Shown: positions 35,347-49,000, counted from the first letter of the stretch. The stretch: 64,000 nucleotides of DNA from Druceiella hillmani (GCA_039881145.1 JAYKKI010000016.1:7031001-7095000); one strand, 5' to 3'. The notes: generated by a model from the letters alone, not told the origin. Numbers and translations are program-made.

Positions 35347-38300
35347 TGTACTTCGTTGCACTTAGATTGAAAATTATAAAAGTTAAATAAAATTAGAATA
35401 AACCATACATTATGCGTGTTTCGACACGCACTCGATCGGTTTTTTTTTACTACTGGGTAGAAATGCAATTTAATATCAGAGTTTAATGTTTAGTCATTTA
35501 ATACGGGGATTATAAATAAACTATTTTAAATATAAATTAACAAATATTTCCCACCATAATTCATAATACAAGGTAGTAATTTAAAAGACGTGAATTTTGT
35601 TTTTTTGGAAAGCAGAAGTTTATTGCAGTTTAATGATTAAAGATTAACTTCTGGCACCGATGTTTCTCGTCATAGTTCATGCTGCCAAATATTAAAATAG
35701 TAGTCAATAAGGCTATTTTTAAACTGCAGGCGGAAGTTCAGTGCAGTTGGTTTAAAACCAATATTTTGTGTCTAATCTTTGGATCAGGAAGATAACAAAA
35801 CTATTCTAGACACGATAATTAAAGACTTTAGCATCTGCTAACTGATATTTCTCATCATATTTCACGGTATCATAATATTGGAATAAAAGTCGGCGAGGTC
35901 ATTTTTTGAGCTGCATGCGGAAGTTCGTTGCAGTTTAATGCCAAAATTAAATATTTAATGGTTACTTAAATTGAATTTGCATTGTAATACGGATCATAGT
36001 CGATTTATGACTGTAAAAACTTTAGACTGTCACCTTCAACTCATATAAATGTAATAAAACTTCACGGATGGTTAGATGCCACGGTCATTATGTGCATTCG
36101 AGATATTAGACTTGAAAGAATTTAATGTTTTTCTTTAACAGATCTTTATGTTTTATGATGTATGATTAATTAATTTCAAATAAAGATGACGTTCTTAATT
36201 TGAATAAATTATGCATTCCATCAAAACTCGTTTGTTTGTTTGTCGTGATTCTTTTTCTGAGATAGCATATGTATGAGATGTTTGGTACTCAGTATTATAA
36301 TCAAGAACTTCTTTTCGTATTTCATCCCGTTCTCAATATACTCTATTTCAAAACAAATGCAAGATTATTATATAGAGTATGATTAACGGGCGCTGTGCGG
36401 CATACATCTCATATACACTCTATTCCAAGTTTAATAAGAGCTATATTCAAAGTGTAATAAGGGCGTCGCAAGGTCACGTAGATAGAGCCTGTACTGCTAC
36501 AAATGACATACACCTCATATATGCTTACCAATAACGTAAACATAATTAACGTGAAGATATAGGCTAGTTCTTGTGATTCCGTAAAGCTCTTATTAAAATT
36601 GTAATACAGAGTGATCCAAATGTTATCGTACAGAAAGAATAATCGATTAATAATCAATTAATCGATTAAACTGATAATTTTCAGTGGCGAAGAGTAGCCC
36701 CATCGAGTTTGGACAAGTTTAACTTATTTTGAAACAAGAAAGAAAGTGAAACGTACATCTGTAAGTATGTACGTACATTAGTAATTAGGTATATAGGTAA
36801 TTATTTATGTACAAATAAAGCGTGAAGCAACTAGGATATTAGTAGAAAGGTCAAGTAACCAGAATATTAGTAAGATGATGTGTAAATATATACTGGCATG
36901 TATGTATAAAGGCATGAAGCAACCAATATATTAGCAGGAAGGCAGGTAAGTATATACTATTACAAGTATATACTATTTTACATGCTTTTCAGCAGGGACC
37001 AATTAGGATAATGTTTCTCTCAAGTTTCTTTTCGTGGAAGTTTCGTTTGTGATAATGAAGCATTTAAATGTAATTATGATTGAAAAAGTGCGGAAAATTA
37101 AAAATTGTCTCTTTGTTGATAAACTAATTATTTCTCCATAATAGGTGTCTAAATCAAAGGTTATAGATTATTTTCGTTTTATATTTTTGTGATGAATCTG
37201 AACAAAATTCTTGCTATTTTAATTAACACACAATATAATAAGTAGTGGACTAAATACAGGCGTAAACGTCCAAAAATTAAAAATCGATGTTTATGTTTTA
37301 ATTTTGAATTCAATTTTGGAAATAAAAAATATTCAAATGCTAGTCGAAAGTTATGTTTGTTGGTTTTTTAGGGATTCACGCAAAAACAACTATTCCAATT
37401 AAGTTATAGTCAATAATATCAATCTAATCGGAGAAAAGCTCGCCAATCTCATGAAAACTCTATTACAGATAAATTAATAATATGTATAAGTGAATTGCAG
37501 GTTTTAGCAAGGTCTAGAGAAAGAAAAGTCGGTGATAGTATTTATCTAACTTTTTAGTTTATTTTAAGATAAAAAATGCCTGGGAAAAGTAGGGATATTT
37601 AGGTCAATTTATCATTCCTTATTAAAATAAATATCATAAGGATTTTAACTATTTTCAATAGATAAAAAATGACCGCCCACACTGTGTAAATTGGATAAGT
37701 TTAAGAAAAATTAAAAGGTGTTTGAATCAAAAGGTTTTCAAACGCTTTGGATGACGTTTAGAAGGGATGGGGGGAGGGTTACAGACAATAGTACCCCCTA
37801 TTACGGTAAATTATTATAGTTTATTAATTAAAATTAAGAGCAGGACTACGTTTACGAAAGACAATTTTGTACACTATTTTTATCTGCACTAAAATAAACC
37901 AGTGCGAAGCTTCTGTGGTCGTCAGTATTGCGATAAAATAGGTTATTATGTCATAGCTTTTCATGTACCAAATTTTGTTAATTATGTGCATCTATAAAAG
38001 TACCGGAAAATAAAAGCTTGTTTAATAATTCAGAAGAAAAAGGGTAGCATTACTTATAGAGTAACTTTTCAGTATAACATCCCCTCCTTCACGTAACCGC
38101 ATAGTAGTTTATTATAAAATTTGATATATTTTAAGATCAATTAACTGTCATGTTTTTGAAGCGTTTTGTTTATACTGTCGAATATTTTAAATTAATTCTT
38201 GGCTTGTTGACTCTTTGCATTATTAACTGTTACGTCCGTTCACGTTAATTATGCTTACGTTCTTGGTGAATGTATTCGATGTGTAAGTCATTTGTAGCAA

Positions 38301-38599
38301 TTTGTTTGTCATTTATATCTACATGCCCTTGAATACAAATAACGTTTTTGTAATAACAGTATTAAAAAAATAAACAGCAGGCGACGGTTAACTTTTCATG
38401 AACGTAGTAATATACGACATAGATACGGACATACTTTAGTGTATATATATATATATATTTCTTATATTAAGAAGAGTGTTTTAAATTACATTAGAATTAA
38501 AGTAATAAGAAAATATTTTAAGGACGTCTGAAATTATTTCTTTCATATTGGTCTTTATTTATGATTTCTGGTTAGCGCAATGTGTCTATGCACTCGTAT
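35347..38599. other. AT-rich DNA with weak old duplications
   Basis: A GTTTCGACACGCACTCGATC phrase at about 35420 is a dispersed-repeat fragment. Between 35600 and 35945 related words recur (GCAGAAGTTTATTGCAGTTT, CGGAAGTTCAGTGCAG, CGGAAGTTCGTTGCAG), suggesting an ancient tandem unit. At 36820-36960 short GAAGCAAC...ATATTAG words repeat. No gene is supported; an 82-codon minus-strand frame at 36657-36409 has no recognised motif. Confidence 0.45.
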
Positions 38600-39540
38600 G
38601 AGCAGACTATTGATGCAAGACAATGACCTTTATTCAACAGAAATGTTATTGGTGTTCTAAAAGTGGTGTTGACTTAAAAAACAAATTATTTTTAATACAG
38701 CTATTTTATTTATTTACGTGCTTTGTCGTGATGTTTACGTAGTTCCAAATTGTATCAGGCATTTTTCTATTACATTGTCTCCACATATAGAAGAATTTAA
38801 ACGACAAATTAACAAGAATACTTTTATTTTATAAATTAAAACGTGAGCTCTTTTTTTCAAATGTCTTTACTACTTGGTCAGGTGACTTACTCAACCATAT
38901 TTCCCGTCTTTTGCGTGTCCACTATGACAATGAGTTTTATTTAATGGACTTATTATTGTCGTTGTAAAAGTGGTCCTCAAACGTTTGCATTGTTTTTAAT
39001 AAAACTATATGATGTATATACGTGCTTTTCTATGAAATTGACATAGATCTAAATTGTATTAAGTCTTTTCCTCTTTTCCTTTTATGTCTAAAAATTTAAA
39101 ATGATCCTTTTATTTTAATCTATTTTTCATGTGCGTTTCATCATTTAAATGGCCAGTTGACTTATAATCCTTTAAGATTTTTGCATGTCTAATATGCAGA
39201 GTCAATAACGTTTATTCAATAGACATGTTATTGGAACTCTAAAAGTCTGCAAAAAACAATTATTCCCTCACCTTCAATACAACCATTGATTTACATACGT
39301 GATATGCTACGATAATGACATATACCGTAATCGTATTAGGTCTTTCTCTATTAAATTATCATTTTATATCAAAAAATTTAGGACGTCAATTTGATAAGGT
39401 GTAAGCTCTATTTTCCACATGTGTTTACTAATTAAATAGACAGTTGATTTTTCCGTCATTAAGTCTTTTCCACGTCCACTATACATATGTATTATGTTTG
39501 TTAACTTATTTTACCAGTAAGTCTTTTGTACAGTATTTAT
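38600..39540. repeat. Ancient ~300-bp tandem repeat, three diverged copies
   Basis: Corresponding words recur in the same order: GTATCAGGCATTTTTCTATT (near 38753), GTATTAAGTCTTTTCCTC (near 39057) and GTATTAGGTCTTTCTCTATT (near 39335). Each is preceded by a TTTACGTGCT- or CATACGTGAT-type word and followed by a TCTA.A..TTTA.TA...GCGT- or GGTGTAAGCTC-type word. Spacings are about 304 and 278 bp. Heavy divergence indicates age. Confidence 0.65.
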
Positions 39541-40380
39541 CAAATTATTTGAATATAATTCTTTCGGGATTATCGCACTTTAGGGATTAAATTTTCATTC
39601 CAAAAATTGTCTATATGTTCCGATGACAATTTATCTAAGTTAACGTTTTTGTATGTCTTTATTTTGGTAATTAATTAAGGAAGGTATTTCCTTAGTGAAT
39701 TATTGCTTAATATGTACATATAATATCTCTTCAAATTGCGTTTTAATTTCTTAACTTTAACTCATATTTTTCATATTGCCTCTTTTAAAGTTGTGTTATG
39801 CATACATTTTTATTTATCGCAAAAAGTTTGGAAAAAACTATGCCCACATAAAATTATTTGGGATTCAATATTACCTAATAAAATAACATTTAAATTACTA
39901 TTCAACCACACATTTTTGACCATAAAGTGGCGGGGGAACTCCTGGTTTTAAATTTCTTTGTACGTGAATGGAGCTGATGGCAAGCGCTACTGTACCTTTG
40001 TAGACTTCAGAAACTGTTGACTCATTACGGGCGTTAAATAAATATTGTCGAGCGGGTCAAAGCCAACAATCGTGTTATAACGCTGAGGTTATTTTAGCTT
40101 GCAGTGTTATCATAGCAAATAAGTTTACTCATGTTTCAATATCACTGTCAATGAATAGCACTCAGCACCTGTTAGGCAAGAGCTGCTGGAATGAGTTAAG
40201 TAGTTTGTTTGTCGATTTAATTTAGTAAAGGTTATGTAAGGAATGTCATATCTAGTACGCTACAGTAAACCTTAGATTTGAGTGATTTCGTAACACATGT
40301 TAAAAGAATCTTCTTATGTTTCGAAATCAATAAAATAAAATTATGTTGTAAATTATAAACTGTTAAAACGATGTTTTAAC

Positions 40381-40673
40381 AACTTGTTTAGGTATTGAAT
40401 ATATTTGGCGTTAATTTTGTAGAAATTCATTATTCACAATTAAATGAAACTACGTGATGTAGTATTATTTCTACTATCTTTAATTTCTTTACCACGACCT
40501 AGGTTTCGTTGTATTACAACATCTTCAGCAAAGAATCTAATCTTTCTGTTCTTTGCTAATATCCCACCTGAAGATGTTGTAATACAACGAAACCTAGGTC
40601 GTGGTAAAGAAATTAAAGATAGTAGAAATAATACTACATCACGTAGTTTCATTTAATTGTGAACTTGTTTAGG
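40381..40673. mobile_element. Palindromic non-autonomous element, copy 3: 94-bp perfect arms, 12-bp flanking repeat
   Basis: AACTTGTTTAGG occurs at 40381-40392 and again at 40662-40673, flanking a 269-bp body. The body holds a one-sided segment (40393-40434, starting TATTGAATATATTTGGCG), then a palindrome from 40435 to 40661. By direct comparison the arms at 40435-40528 and 40568-40661 are identical complements over all 94 bases. The 39-bp centre contains a small inner stem (GCAAAGAA...TTCTTTGC family). The one-sided segment recurs in copy 1 (181-222, inverted). Mirror-image 70-codon frames on the two strands are by-products. Having both a palindromic body and an asymmetric end is unusual for a classical MITE. 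Confidence 0.9.
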
Positions 40674-42033
40674 GTAAAAATAGTTGAAATGAAACTTACG
40701 ACCTTTAGATTTATCGATTTCACACAATTTGTGAATTGAATTAATTGTTATCGCTGTAATTAAAAAGTACGGGGAAAAAAGTGACGGGGTTTACATGTGA
40801 AACATTCTTATCAAATATCTATCCTTAAATCGTGTTATGGTACTCCTATACATCGCAGAGACATTTCAGAGTACAAATACATCTTTTTCACATTATAAAG
40901 TTATTTTCATCTAACTTTGTCTTTCATTAAACTATATTAGTGACGCGACTAGTATTTTGATTGAACTGATATTTTCACAAGATGTTGTTACATTTCACAG
41001 ATTATCAAAATTAATAAACTAATTACGTACAGTATTTAAGTATAAGAGTTAGTTTTTAAATAAACTAATAAAATAAATACAGATAGAATAGATTTCGATC
41101 GTTATACCTGTCTTAATAGAATAATTATAAAACTTCATTGCAATGAACAAAAAAGCTGAATACGTAAGAAACAGGTTCATTGTTAATAAAACAATCTTTT
41201 GGGCAAGTTTTTATTAAAAAAAATTATTTTTTTTTCGATAGACCGCTTATATTTACTATTTAAAAATAAGCTTATATTAACTGGGCCTATTTAATATTCA
41301 CAACGATTTTTTAAACATGTAAAATATATTCTCGCTAATATCCATTATATCTATTTAAAGTGATTCAAAAAAAAATTTTTAGATAGACAACATCGTGATA
41401 AGTCACTTGAGAAAAAAATTAGTTTCACGGAAATCTATAGTTTAGAAGCTATGATTTTTTTGTACTTTTTTGACACATCTTCACTCCAGTCACATAAATC
41501 ACTTTTGTTCGAAAAATTTTCCACTAAATTACATGAAATTTGATAGAAAAGAAGAGTAGTCATGTAACAAGCGTGTAATGAGAGTTATTTGTGTTTATTC
41601 TTAGCTTCTGCTATTATTTAAAACTTTATGTTAATTTTTTTCTGTTTTCAAATGAAAAACGTTCATTAGAAAAAACGCTGTAGTCAAATCTGTATAACTA
41701 GAGATTTGCTTACAGCCTTAAAAAACTGCCTTACGATATGATGATAGGCTAGATAAAAATCGTAGTGTCTACTATTGGAACTTCTTCAGAAATTAACATC
41801 ATATCTCATCAAAACATCAAATCTCTGCCATAATCGCAATTTCGGCAAATTTAATTATGTCTATTTTAAAAAAAGTTTTAATTCAACTACTATTGTTTGA
41901 AACTTTATGATTAAAAAGCTTTAAAAGCATTAATCGACTGCTATTGTTTGAAACTTTCGATTTAGCTAAATTATTCGCAAATCAATATTTGTTAGTCTTA
42001 ACAACACAATGTGTTCAGGTCAAATGACTATAC
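40674..42033. other. AT-rich DNA without a supported gene
   Basis: Only short frames. The phrase CTATTGTTTGAAACTTT is repeated near 41890 and 41940. Confidence 0.5.
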
Positions 42034-42318
42034 TAGACAGAGCTCTTTTATGTTGTGCACTTGTCAGAAAAAGAACGACATGGAAAAGTGAGTGAATTTT
42101 GAATCACTGTAAATGGGTCACCTGCATTACAAACCCAAAAGTTGGTTTGTAAGTCAGCCTCTTTATTACCTAGTACTAGACAGAGCGCTTTTATGTTGTG
42201 CACTTGTCAGAAAAAGAACGACATGGAAAAGAGAGTGAATTTTGGATCACTGTAAATGGGTCACCTGCATTACAAACCCAAAAGTTGGTTTGTAAGTCAG
42301 CCTCTTTATTACCTAATA
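42034..42318. repeat. 142-bp tandem duplication
   Basis: CTAGACAGAGCTCTTTTATG at 42034 and CTAGACAGAGCGCTTTTATG at 42176 start two nearly identical copies that both end in CAGCCTCTTTATTACCTA. Few differences mean a recent duplication. Confidence 0.9.
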
Positions 42319-43024
42319 ACTGCAATTAAACAACGACTCGTTACGAAATCGCGTAACGAGCCTACGTACTAACCCTTTGGGGGAGTAACACAAAGACTAT
42401 TTATTACCAGTTATTTCACTCGCGTAGAATAGCAATGCGACATAACATGTCTGATTCTTAATACTACCTAAACTGATTATCATAAAATTTTGTATAGACA
42501 TAGCTAGATATGATAGACATAGCTAGATAGCATAGATTGATTTAAGGGAATTATTGTTGAAAGGGATTATATTGTTTTTGGCTCTTTTGTCTGCTTGTCC
42601 GTGAGTCTGTTTATTTGTTTGTGCATTACATAAGAACTACTGAATTAATGCAGATGGCGTTATAAGTGGTGGATTTTGTAGAACTTTAAGTAACTTACGT
42701 GCTTCAACGTGATAGCAATGAAGATATGGCAATTTAACATTTAACACAAAGCGCACATACGCGAAAAAAAATCATTTTATGAAACCGTATCGTTCTGTCG
42801 TTTCTTTTATATAATATTTTGCTTCGTTATTTTTTATTGAAGCAGGAAGATAATTTTTAATAACGTTGTAAAACTTCATAATTGACAAAGAATCGTTTCT
42901 GGTAATTCGGTAAAGCAAAAGAAGTTACTTTTTATAACTCTTATTATGGTCCAGTAATTCGCTATCAAATATATTTAATTAAAATGTGTTTAAGCTTTGC
43001 TTATGACAGAGTTATTGTTTGTGT

Positions 43025-43030
<6 letters not shown>
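42319..43030. other. AT-rich DNA without a supported gene
   Basis: Contains a small direct repeat GATAGACATAGCTAGATA near 42500-42530. A CTTTTGTCTGCTTGTCCGTG stretch near 42583 is reminiscent of the dispersed-repeat fragments elsewhere. Confidence 0.4.
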
Positions 43031-43100
<70 letters not shown>

Positions 43101-43145
43101 TATATGTATATATATATATATATCTATATATCTATATATACATAT

Positions 43146-43176
<31 letters not shown>
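43031..43176. repeat. (TA)n microsatellite, the longest in the window
   Basis: About 145 bp of TA with a few ATATCTATATA interruptions. The tyrosine-isoleucine frame across it is an artefact. Confidence 0.95.
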
Positions 43177-43297
43177 CGTATAACACTCACTGACCAGTTT
43201 GAGTTTGACATTTTTATGGTTTTTGTGTATTTTATAAGATCAACAATAATACGGCCTTATGGCGTAAATGTTTTAAACCGAATTCGAAAATACACGC

Positions 43298-43412
43298 ACC
43301 GCGGGGATCCGGGCTCGATTCCCGGCTGTTCGTCAAGCTGGGCTGAACTGGTGTTCTGGTTGATTGTAAGAGATTGCTCTCGGAGCAATAAGAAATGGAG
43401 CAATAAGAAACA
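43298..43412 (+). mobile_element. tRNA-derived SINE, 5'-truncated
   Basis: Carries the B-box-like GGGCTCGATTCCC at 43311 and continues with GTAAGAGATTGCTCTCGGAG and CAATAAG, matching the minus-strand copy at 6255-6420. The A-box half is missing. A short internal duplication of GGAGCAATAAGAAA follows the body. Confidence 0.75.
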
Positions 43413-44168
43413 TAGAAAATGGCGATTACATTAGTCTCGATCTCTAACAATTTAAGTGGTAATAGATGCGTAGGCACATTTATATCATATTTTACATTTA
43501 TGTCACATAAAAACCGATGTTTTTAATTAATATTATAAAACAAGTTCAATATATTGTGTATTACTACAATATATATTGTGTAATATTTACCTTACCAGAT
43601 TTTTTTAATCGGCTCAAAAATTAATTGCGAGTTACTGTTGGAGAACTGCAGTATTAAGTTGGTTTCTTAATTATTAACTGTCCGGAATAATCAGCGTGCA
43701 AGTCCAATTCATACTTGGCCGCTCTTGGATTCGGCCATTGCTATACAAACTTATCTGTTGACATGACTTTCAGCACTACCCCGACTTACTTCTCCATTTG
43801 TTCTCTTTCAAAAATTTTAATATTTTTTTACATTTAATTATCTTTTAATATTCTTAATCTTTTCAAGTTTTCATTAATTTAATGTTTGATATGTCGCACA
43901 ATTTCTGTCTTCATTTTATAAATTGCCTTTTTCGTGTGATCTTTAATAATGTCACTTGGCTTAATTTTTGTGTGTTAATAACGCAACGATTTTTAAGTAG
44001 TTTTAAATTTCTATTCGCCTTTTACGTTACTTAAAGTTAACTTTCGTATATAAATAATTATCAGTTCCAAGACGTAGGTTATGTTTTATCATATAAATAA
44101 ATTTTATATTTCAAATCTATTTAAATCAATTTTTTTCGACAATCGGCCATTTGAAAATATTAGCATAC

Positions 44169-44169
<1 letters not shown>
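43413..44169. other. AT-rich DNA without a supported gene
   Basis: No coherent frame. CAATTCATACTTGGCCGCTC near 43705 may be the end of a dispersed repeat. Confidence 0.45.

Positions 44170-44226
<57 letters not shown>
44170..44226. repeat. (TA)n microsatellite
   Basis: Pure TA tract of about 57 bp. Confidence 0.9.
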
Positions 44227-44230
<4 letters not shown>

Positions 44231-44734
44231 TCCTGGTCCAAATATGTTTATTTCCTGATTTCCTCTTTTTAAATTTAACACATGTCATATGTTGAAAAAA
44301 TTACATTATCACACACATACGGTAAATTATAATAATTAGCTTTTATCAGTACACAGTGCAATTATTTTTTACTTACATATTACGTTTCAAATCACTCGTT
44401 TGGAATTTGATCTTCACCAAGTCAAGCCAAAAGCGGTATTATACTTTTCTTAAAGCCAATCGGCACGTTTTTGAAGCCTCATATATTTTGCATTGGATAA
44501 TACTATATCTATATATAAATACGTGAAGAGAAAACTTTGTACCCCTTTTTAAGCATATCGCTAGCGCGAAGGATTGTGAGATTTGACATAATATAGTATA
44601 CATAGTTAAAGTTATATATAGTTATATATATAGTTAAAGTTTATATGGAGAAGGAGAGCAGAAAGCTAAAATGTATATATAATATGTTTTACAAATACAT
44701 TTAATTATAAATTACAAATGCATTAAAAAGTTCA

Positions 44735-44835
44735 CTAGCTGACCCGTGCGAAGTCTTCGCACTATATCGCCATGTAGCGTGTTCCAAGTATACAATTTGG
44801 CTAATATATTTGATGTGTCGCCCACAGATGGCGCT
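44735..44835. repeat. Fragment of a dispersed lepidopteran-type repeat
   Basis: CTAGCTGACCCGTGCGAAGT then CTTCGCAC, followed by CAGATGGCGCTCATGCC. The inverse wording occurs at 2881-2945, so this is another end of the same or a related repeat. Confidence 0.45.
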
Positions 44836-45841
44836 CATGCCAATTGTTATAAAAATTAATTTTTTTATTAACAAAAAGATTTTTTTCGAATTTTTTTATA
44901 TTTTTCGCCCAAAGTAGAAAACATAAGCTTAAAGTGGGTATTTTTTTTATTTTTTTTGGTGCAGTAGTTAAAGAGATCGAGCCGCTCGACCAAAAAATAC
45001 CTTTTATAAATAATATATTTAGATTGTTTACGTTTATACTGTCAATTTTATACACATAACAGTCTTTGGTCAAACATTCGCACAGAGTATAGAGTAATAT
45101 TCAAACTTAAAAATTTAATGAATTGCGGTCTAATTTCGACCACTAATGTTTATTATTGTCATTATCTCTCTAGAAATCGTTATAGAGAGAAGTTATAAAA
45201 TTTTTTAAGTAATACTTTCTGATGACCAACGAAATTGCAATGTGTTTATAAAGTTGTAATTTGGCTTCCGGATATTGTTCATAACATACATAAAGAAATA
45301 ATCGAGAATCTGTTTCGTTATTCCAACCATAAATAGGAGAATGTCGACGATGAAAAAGTAATTTTTTTATAGAGCAGGTAATGAAACTCGAACTCATATC
45401 GAGTGAGTTTGTACCAAAGGATTTACAATTTGTATTACTAGCTATTTTTTCTAGAGATGAAATGCGATAAACGCTATCAATACATGGCGATCATTAGATT
45501 CTGAGCACTCAATATTATTTATGTCATATTTCATTAAACTAGAAGATAGAATGAGTAATGATCAAATTGGCTGTAACATTTTCTAAAATAAAATATGTAT
45601 AGACGGACGAAACATGTTTTTCTCGTACGTTTTTTATTATAACATAGACTTGGGTCTATGTGAGATCCCAAAAAGACTTTTACAAGTCCACAAATGTGCT
45701 TTTGTTAGAATTTTATTTATAGCAAAGATTAATAAGTTCTTGTAAGTGCTTTATCGATTCTGGGATTTGAGAGAAATAGCAATATACTGTGTGTTATAAA
45801 TCAACACATTAATTTACGCATGGCAATTTTCATGTTCACAG

Positions 45842-46003
45842 ATGGAAAGTCGCCTCCAGTTGTGTATGTTTCTGGGCGTAATATTTTTGGCGGACACTGC
45901 GCAAGTGAGGAGATCGGATAGTGATTTGGAACAATACTTGCGGTTTAGACTTGATGGACTTTTTTCTATCAATCCAGACCTGAAAACTGCCGCCGAGAGA
46001 GAT
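45842..46003 (+). CDS. PLB1: Lipase exon 1 (residues 1-54)
   Basis: Encodes the start methionine, hydrophobic signal segment and a charged linker ending AERD. It ends in phase 0 at GAT followed by the donor GTGAGT. The sequence TTCACAG directly before the ATG resembles an acceptor, so the ATG may open the second exon of the transcript. Confidence 0.88.
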
Positions 46004-49000
46004 GTGAGTACAACTAACAGAAAATAGTTCAAGTACAAGTTGGATATCGCGCGATTGGTTTTCTATACCATTTTTGTACAGGGAATATACCATTTTGTAT
46101 AGGGTAAGAGTTTAAATAACTTTCAGAAAATGTCAGATTTTTTTAATGAGTTGTCATTTTTTACACTTTTTCATCCCTTCTTGGGATCCATAGCCAAATG
46201 GCAAAACCGGAACCTTTATAATTTCTTCCTATCCGTCTGTTCCTCTGTCTATCTGTCCATTTGTCTGTCCGTATGTCATAGCCATTTGACTAGGAGACTA
46301 TTCGATGAAATTTGGATGGTAGGTGTCTTTTATGAACTGCTATACAATGAAATAGTGGAATTATGAAAAAAAAATAATATTAGGGCTGGCACGCTATACA
46401 TATAACTGTGGGAGGAAAAAAAATCCAACGCACATAGGTGTGTGGGATATCGTTAAATAGTTCTTAAAAATGATCAAGAGGTTCCAAAGTATCTTATTTA
46501 AGTAACAAACATGGGTAAAATTCTGAATAAAAATTAAGGCATTAGAACTTAAAATAAACTTTGAACGAAATTGGTTTAAATAAGATATGTTGTGCAGTTT
46601 TTGAGATATGGACTATTTTCCGTATCAGCTGCAGCAATAACTTTGTCACCAAGAAATACAAACTTATAAGTTTAATATTGTTTGGTACTACATAAGCTTT
46701 CACGCACGAGTTCGACTCGCACTTGGACAGTTTTTTAAAATTAGTTTTAAACGCAAATATGAATAACTCTTTAAACGTAAGTCCAATCGAATTTATTTTT
46801 TTCTTTTACTTTATTGATGCCAAAACTTACTTTACCGATCGCCAAACATGATACTTTTTTCTGTGAATATTCTTTCACTGTTAATGATGCCAAACCGTGG
46901 AATACGTTGGAATTTATATTCGGTGCCCTCAATAATGTGCTCTCAATTTACGCATTCGTCATATGAAAAAGAAAATCTTTTCGTATCTCTTAAATCTAAC
47001 TCTCTGTCGTCCATTTCTTACTTTTCCTCCTTTATCCTGTCACTCTGTTTTATTTTCGTCAATACATGACGCAGATGTGTATATATGTAAACATAAATAT
47101 GTATTTTATATATGTCTATTTTCATGAATGACTTGTTACTCTGTATTTTCTATGTTTCTGGTTTTCCAGTTTGTTTGTTATTGTTTTAAATTTATTTTTT
47201 TAAATTTTATTTACCAACTGCATTCACAATTCCTTGCAGTATTCCATAACACATAACATATTGTATTACTTGGTGCTTTGGTAGATTGGAAGAAATTGCT
47301 CCAGTGGCAATAAGCCGCCTTATGTATTTGATAGATTTTAACAGTCAGTTAATAAAAATAATTAAATGAAATAAATGTTTCTGGCTTTGTAACTTAAAAT
47401 TTAATAAGTGAATATTTTTGATATTTTTCTCAATATTACACATACTCTCAAAATTTTAATGCGTTTTCAAGGAATGAATCTCGTTGAAAAGATAAGTTTT
47501 CGAATTGATTCTGTTAGGTGTTCCTTTCTTATAGATAAGAAATGGAATATTAAAATCTAACGTTACGTTGGAGGAGGAGCGAGAGGTCATTATGTAATAC
47601 ACTTTATATATTATGTGATAATTAAAAGTTACCATTAATTAAGCTCCTTCAAAACCTTTAGCAGGCAGGTGAAGGTTAGTTTCAGTAGTATTTTATACTA
47701 ATAATTACGGAAATTATTAACTAGAACCTGCCAAACAACTCGAAAAAAAAATCCCTTAAATTTGAATAGACTAGGGTTGTACAATTCTACGAGATTTCGT
47801 ATATATTTAGGTGCATTAAACGTATCAACACTTAAAGGTATATCCCGTTTCTATCAAAATATTAACAAGTAATAATGTAGTTTTCAGCTATTGAAATATG
47901 TTTTCTAGTTTATTTTTCAGAGGGTTGAAAATATTTGGATAAAAATAAGATATTTAATATCGTAACAATTATTTTCCGGTAAATTTTAAGTTAACTTCCA
48001 GTAACCTGTTTCTTATATTTTTGGGTTCAGAAAATAATCAGAGCTAGTTTAGAGAAAAATAATCGGACATATTTTTTTCATACATCCTTCTGCATATCTA
48101 TAGAAATTTTTTGAGAGAAATTATTAAAAAGATTCTTAAAGGCATCATTTCATGTCCTAAATTTTTCGTATGAAGATTTTTGAGTATTAATTGGTGAAAT
48201 TTATGCCGGTCACTATGCCATCACTATGCCAAATTTTTAGTTTCTACGTTTTGGATAAAAATGCCTATGACAAACAGGTGAATGGCTCTAACAGACAGTT
48301 ACAGAATCCTAAAAATAATGCTGAATTCCTACGAAGAAATATGATTTTAATCATCGTTGGAAAAGTATTAGTCATTTCAATGCTTTGGCTCAAATTAGTG
48401 CTTAATTAGTTCTTGCTGTTAAGAACTATAGTTCTTATCTATTAAACAATATGTGAGTTACCACTTGCATGTAACTGTTGTAAAGAAACATGCTATAAAC
48501 AATAGGATATACAAATAAACAACGTTGTAAGTGTGGAAAATGAATGTCCATATGAGTTTTGATTCTTTATAGACATAAATCTTGCAAGCAATGGCTATTT
48601 TGATGTCGCCGGTTGTGGACATAAATAAATGCATATGGAGAACAAATCTTAACACTTGAAATATGTTTTACATTTGATTAGTCATTTAATTGCTTACATT
48701 TGATTAGTCATTTAATGGCGTAGTTTCAGTGAGAAATATTTAAGAGCAAATTCAAGCAGGTGGAATTTCCATTAGATATAAATCTTGCAAGCAATGGCTA
48801 TTATGATGTCGCAGGTTGTGGACGTAAATAAATGCATATGGAGAACAAACTTTAACACTTGAAGTATGTTTTACATTTGATTAGTCATTTAATTGCTTAC
48901 ATTTGATTAGTTATTTAATTGCTTACATTTGATTAGTCATTTAATTGCGTAGTTTCAGTGAGAAATATTCAAGAGCAAATTGAAGCAGGTGGAATTTCCA

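Noticed and set aside
40440..40656. Mirror-image 70-codon frames on both strands beginning MKLRDVVLFLL
   Set aside because: They are forced by the perfect palindrome: each strand reads nearly the same arm. The same explanation covers the paired frames at 35066-35365 and 35071-35280.
45836..46093. Minus-strand frames of 74 and 85 codons over lipase exon 1
   Set aside because: Shadows of the plus-strand exon, which has a signal peptide, a good donor and joins in frame with six further exons.
46130..46366. 78-codon frame rich in [15 protein letters not shown]
   Set aside because: Comes from a TCTG/TCCG repeat inside a degenerate dispersed-repeat fragment.
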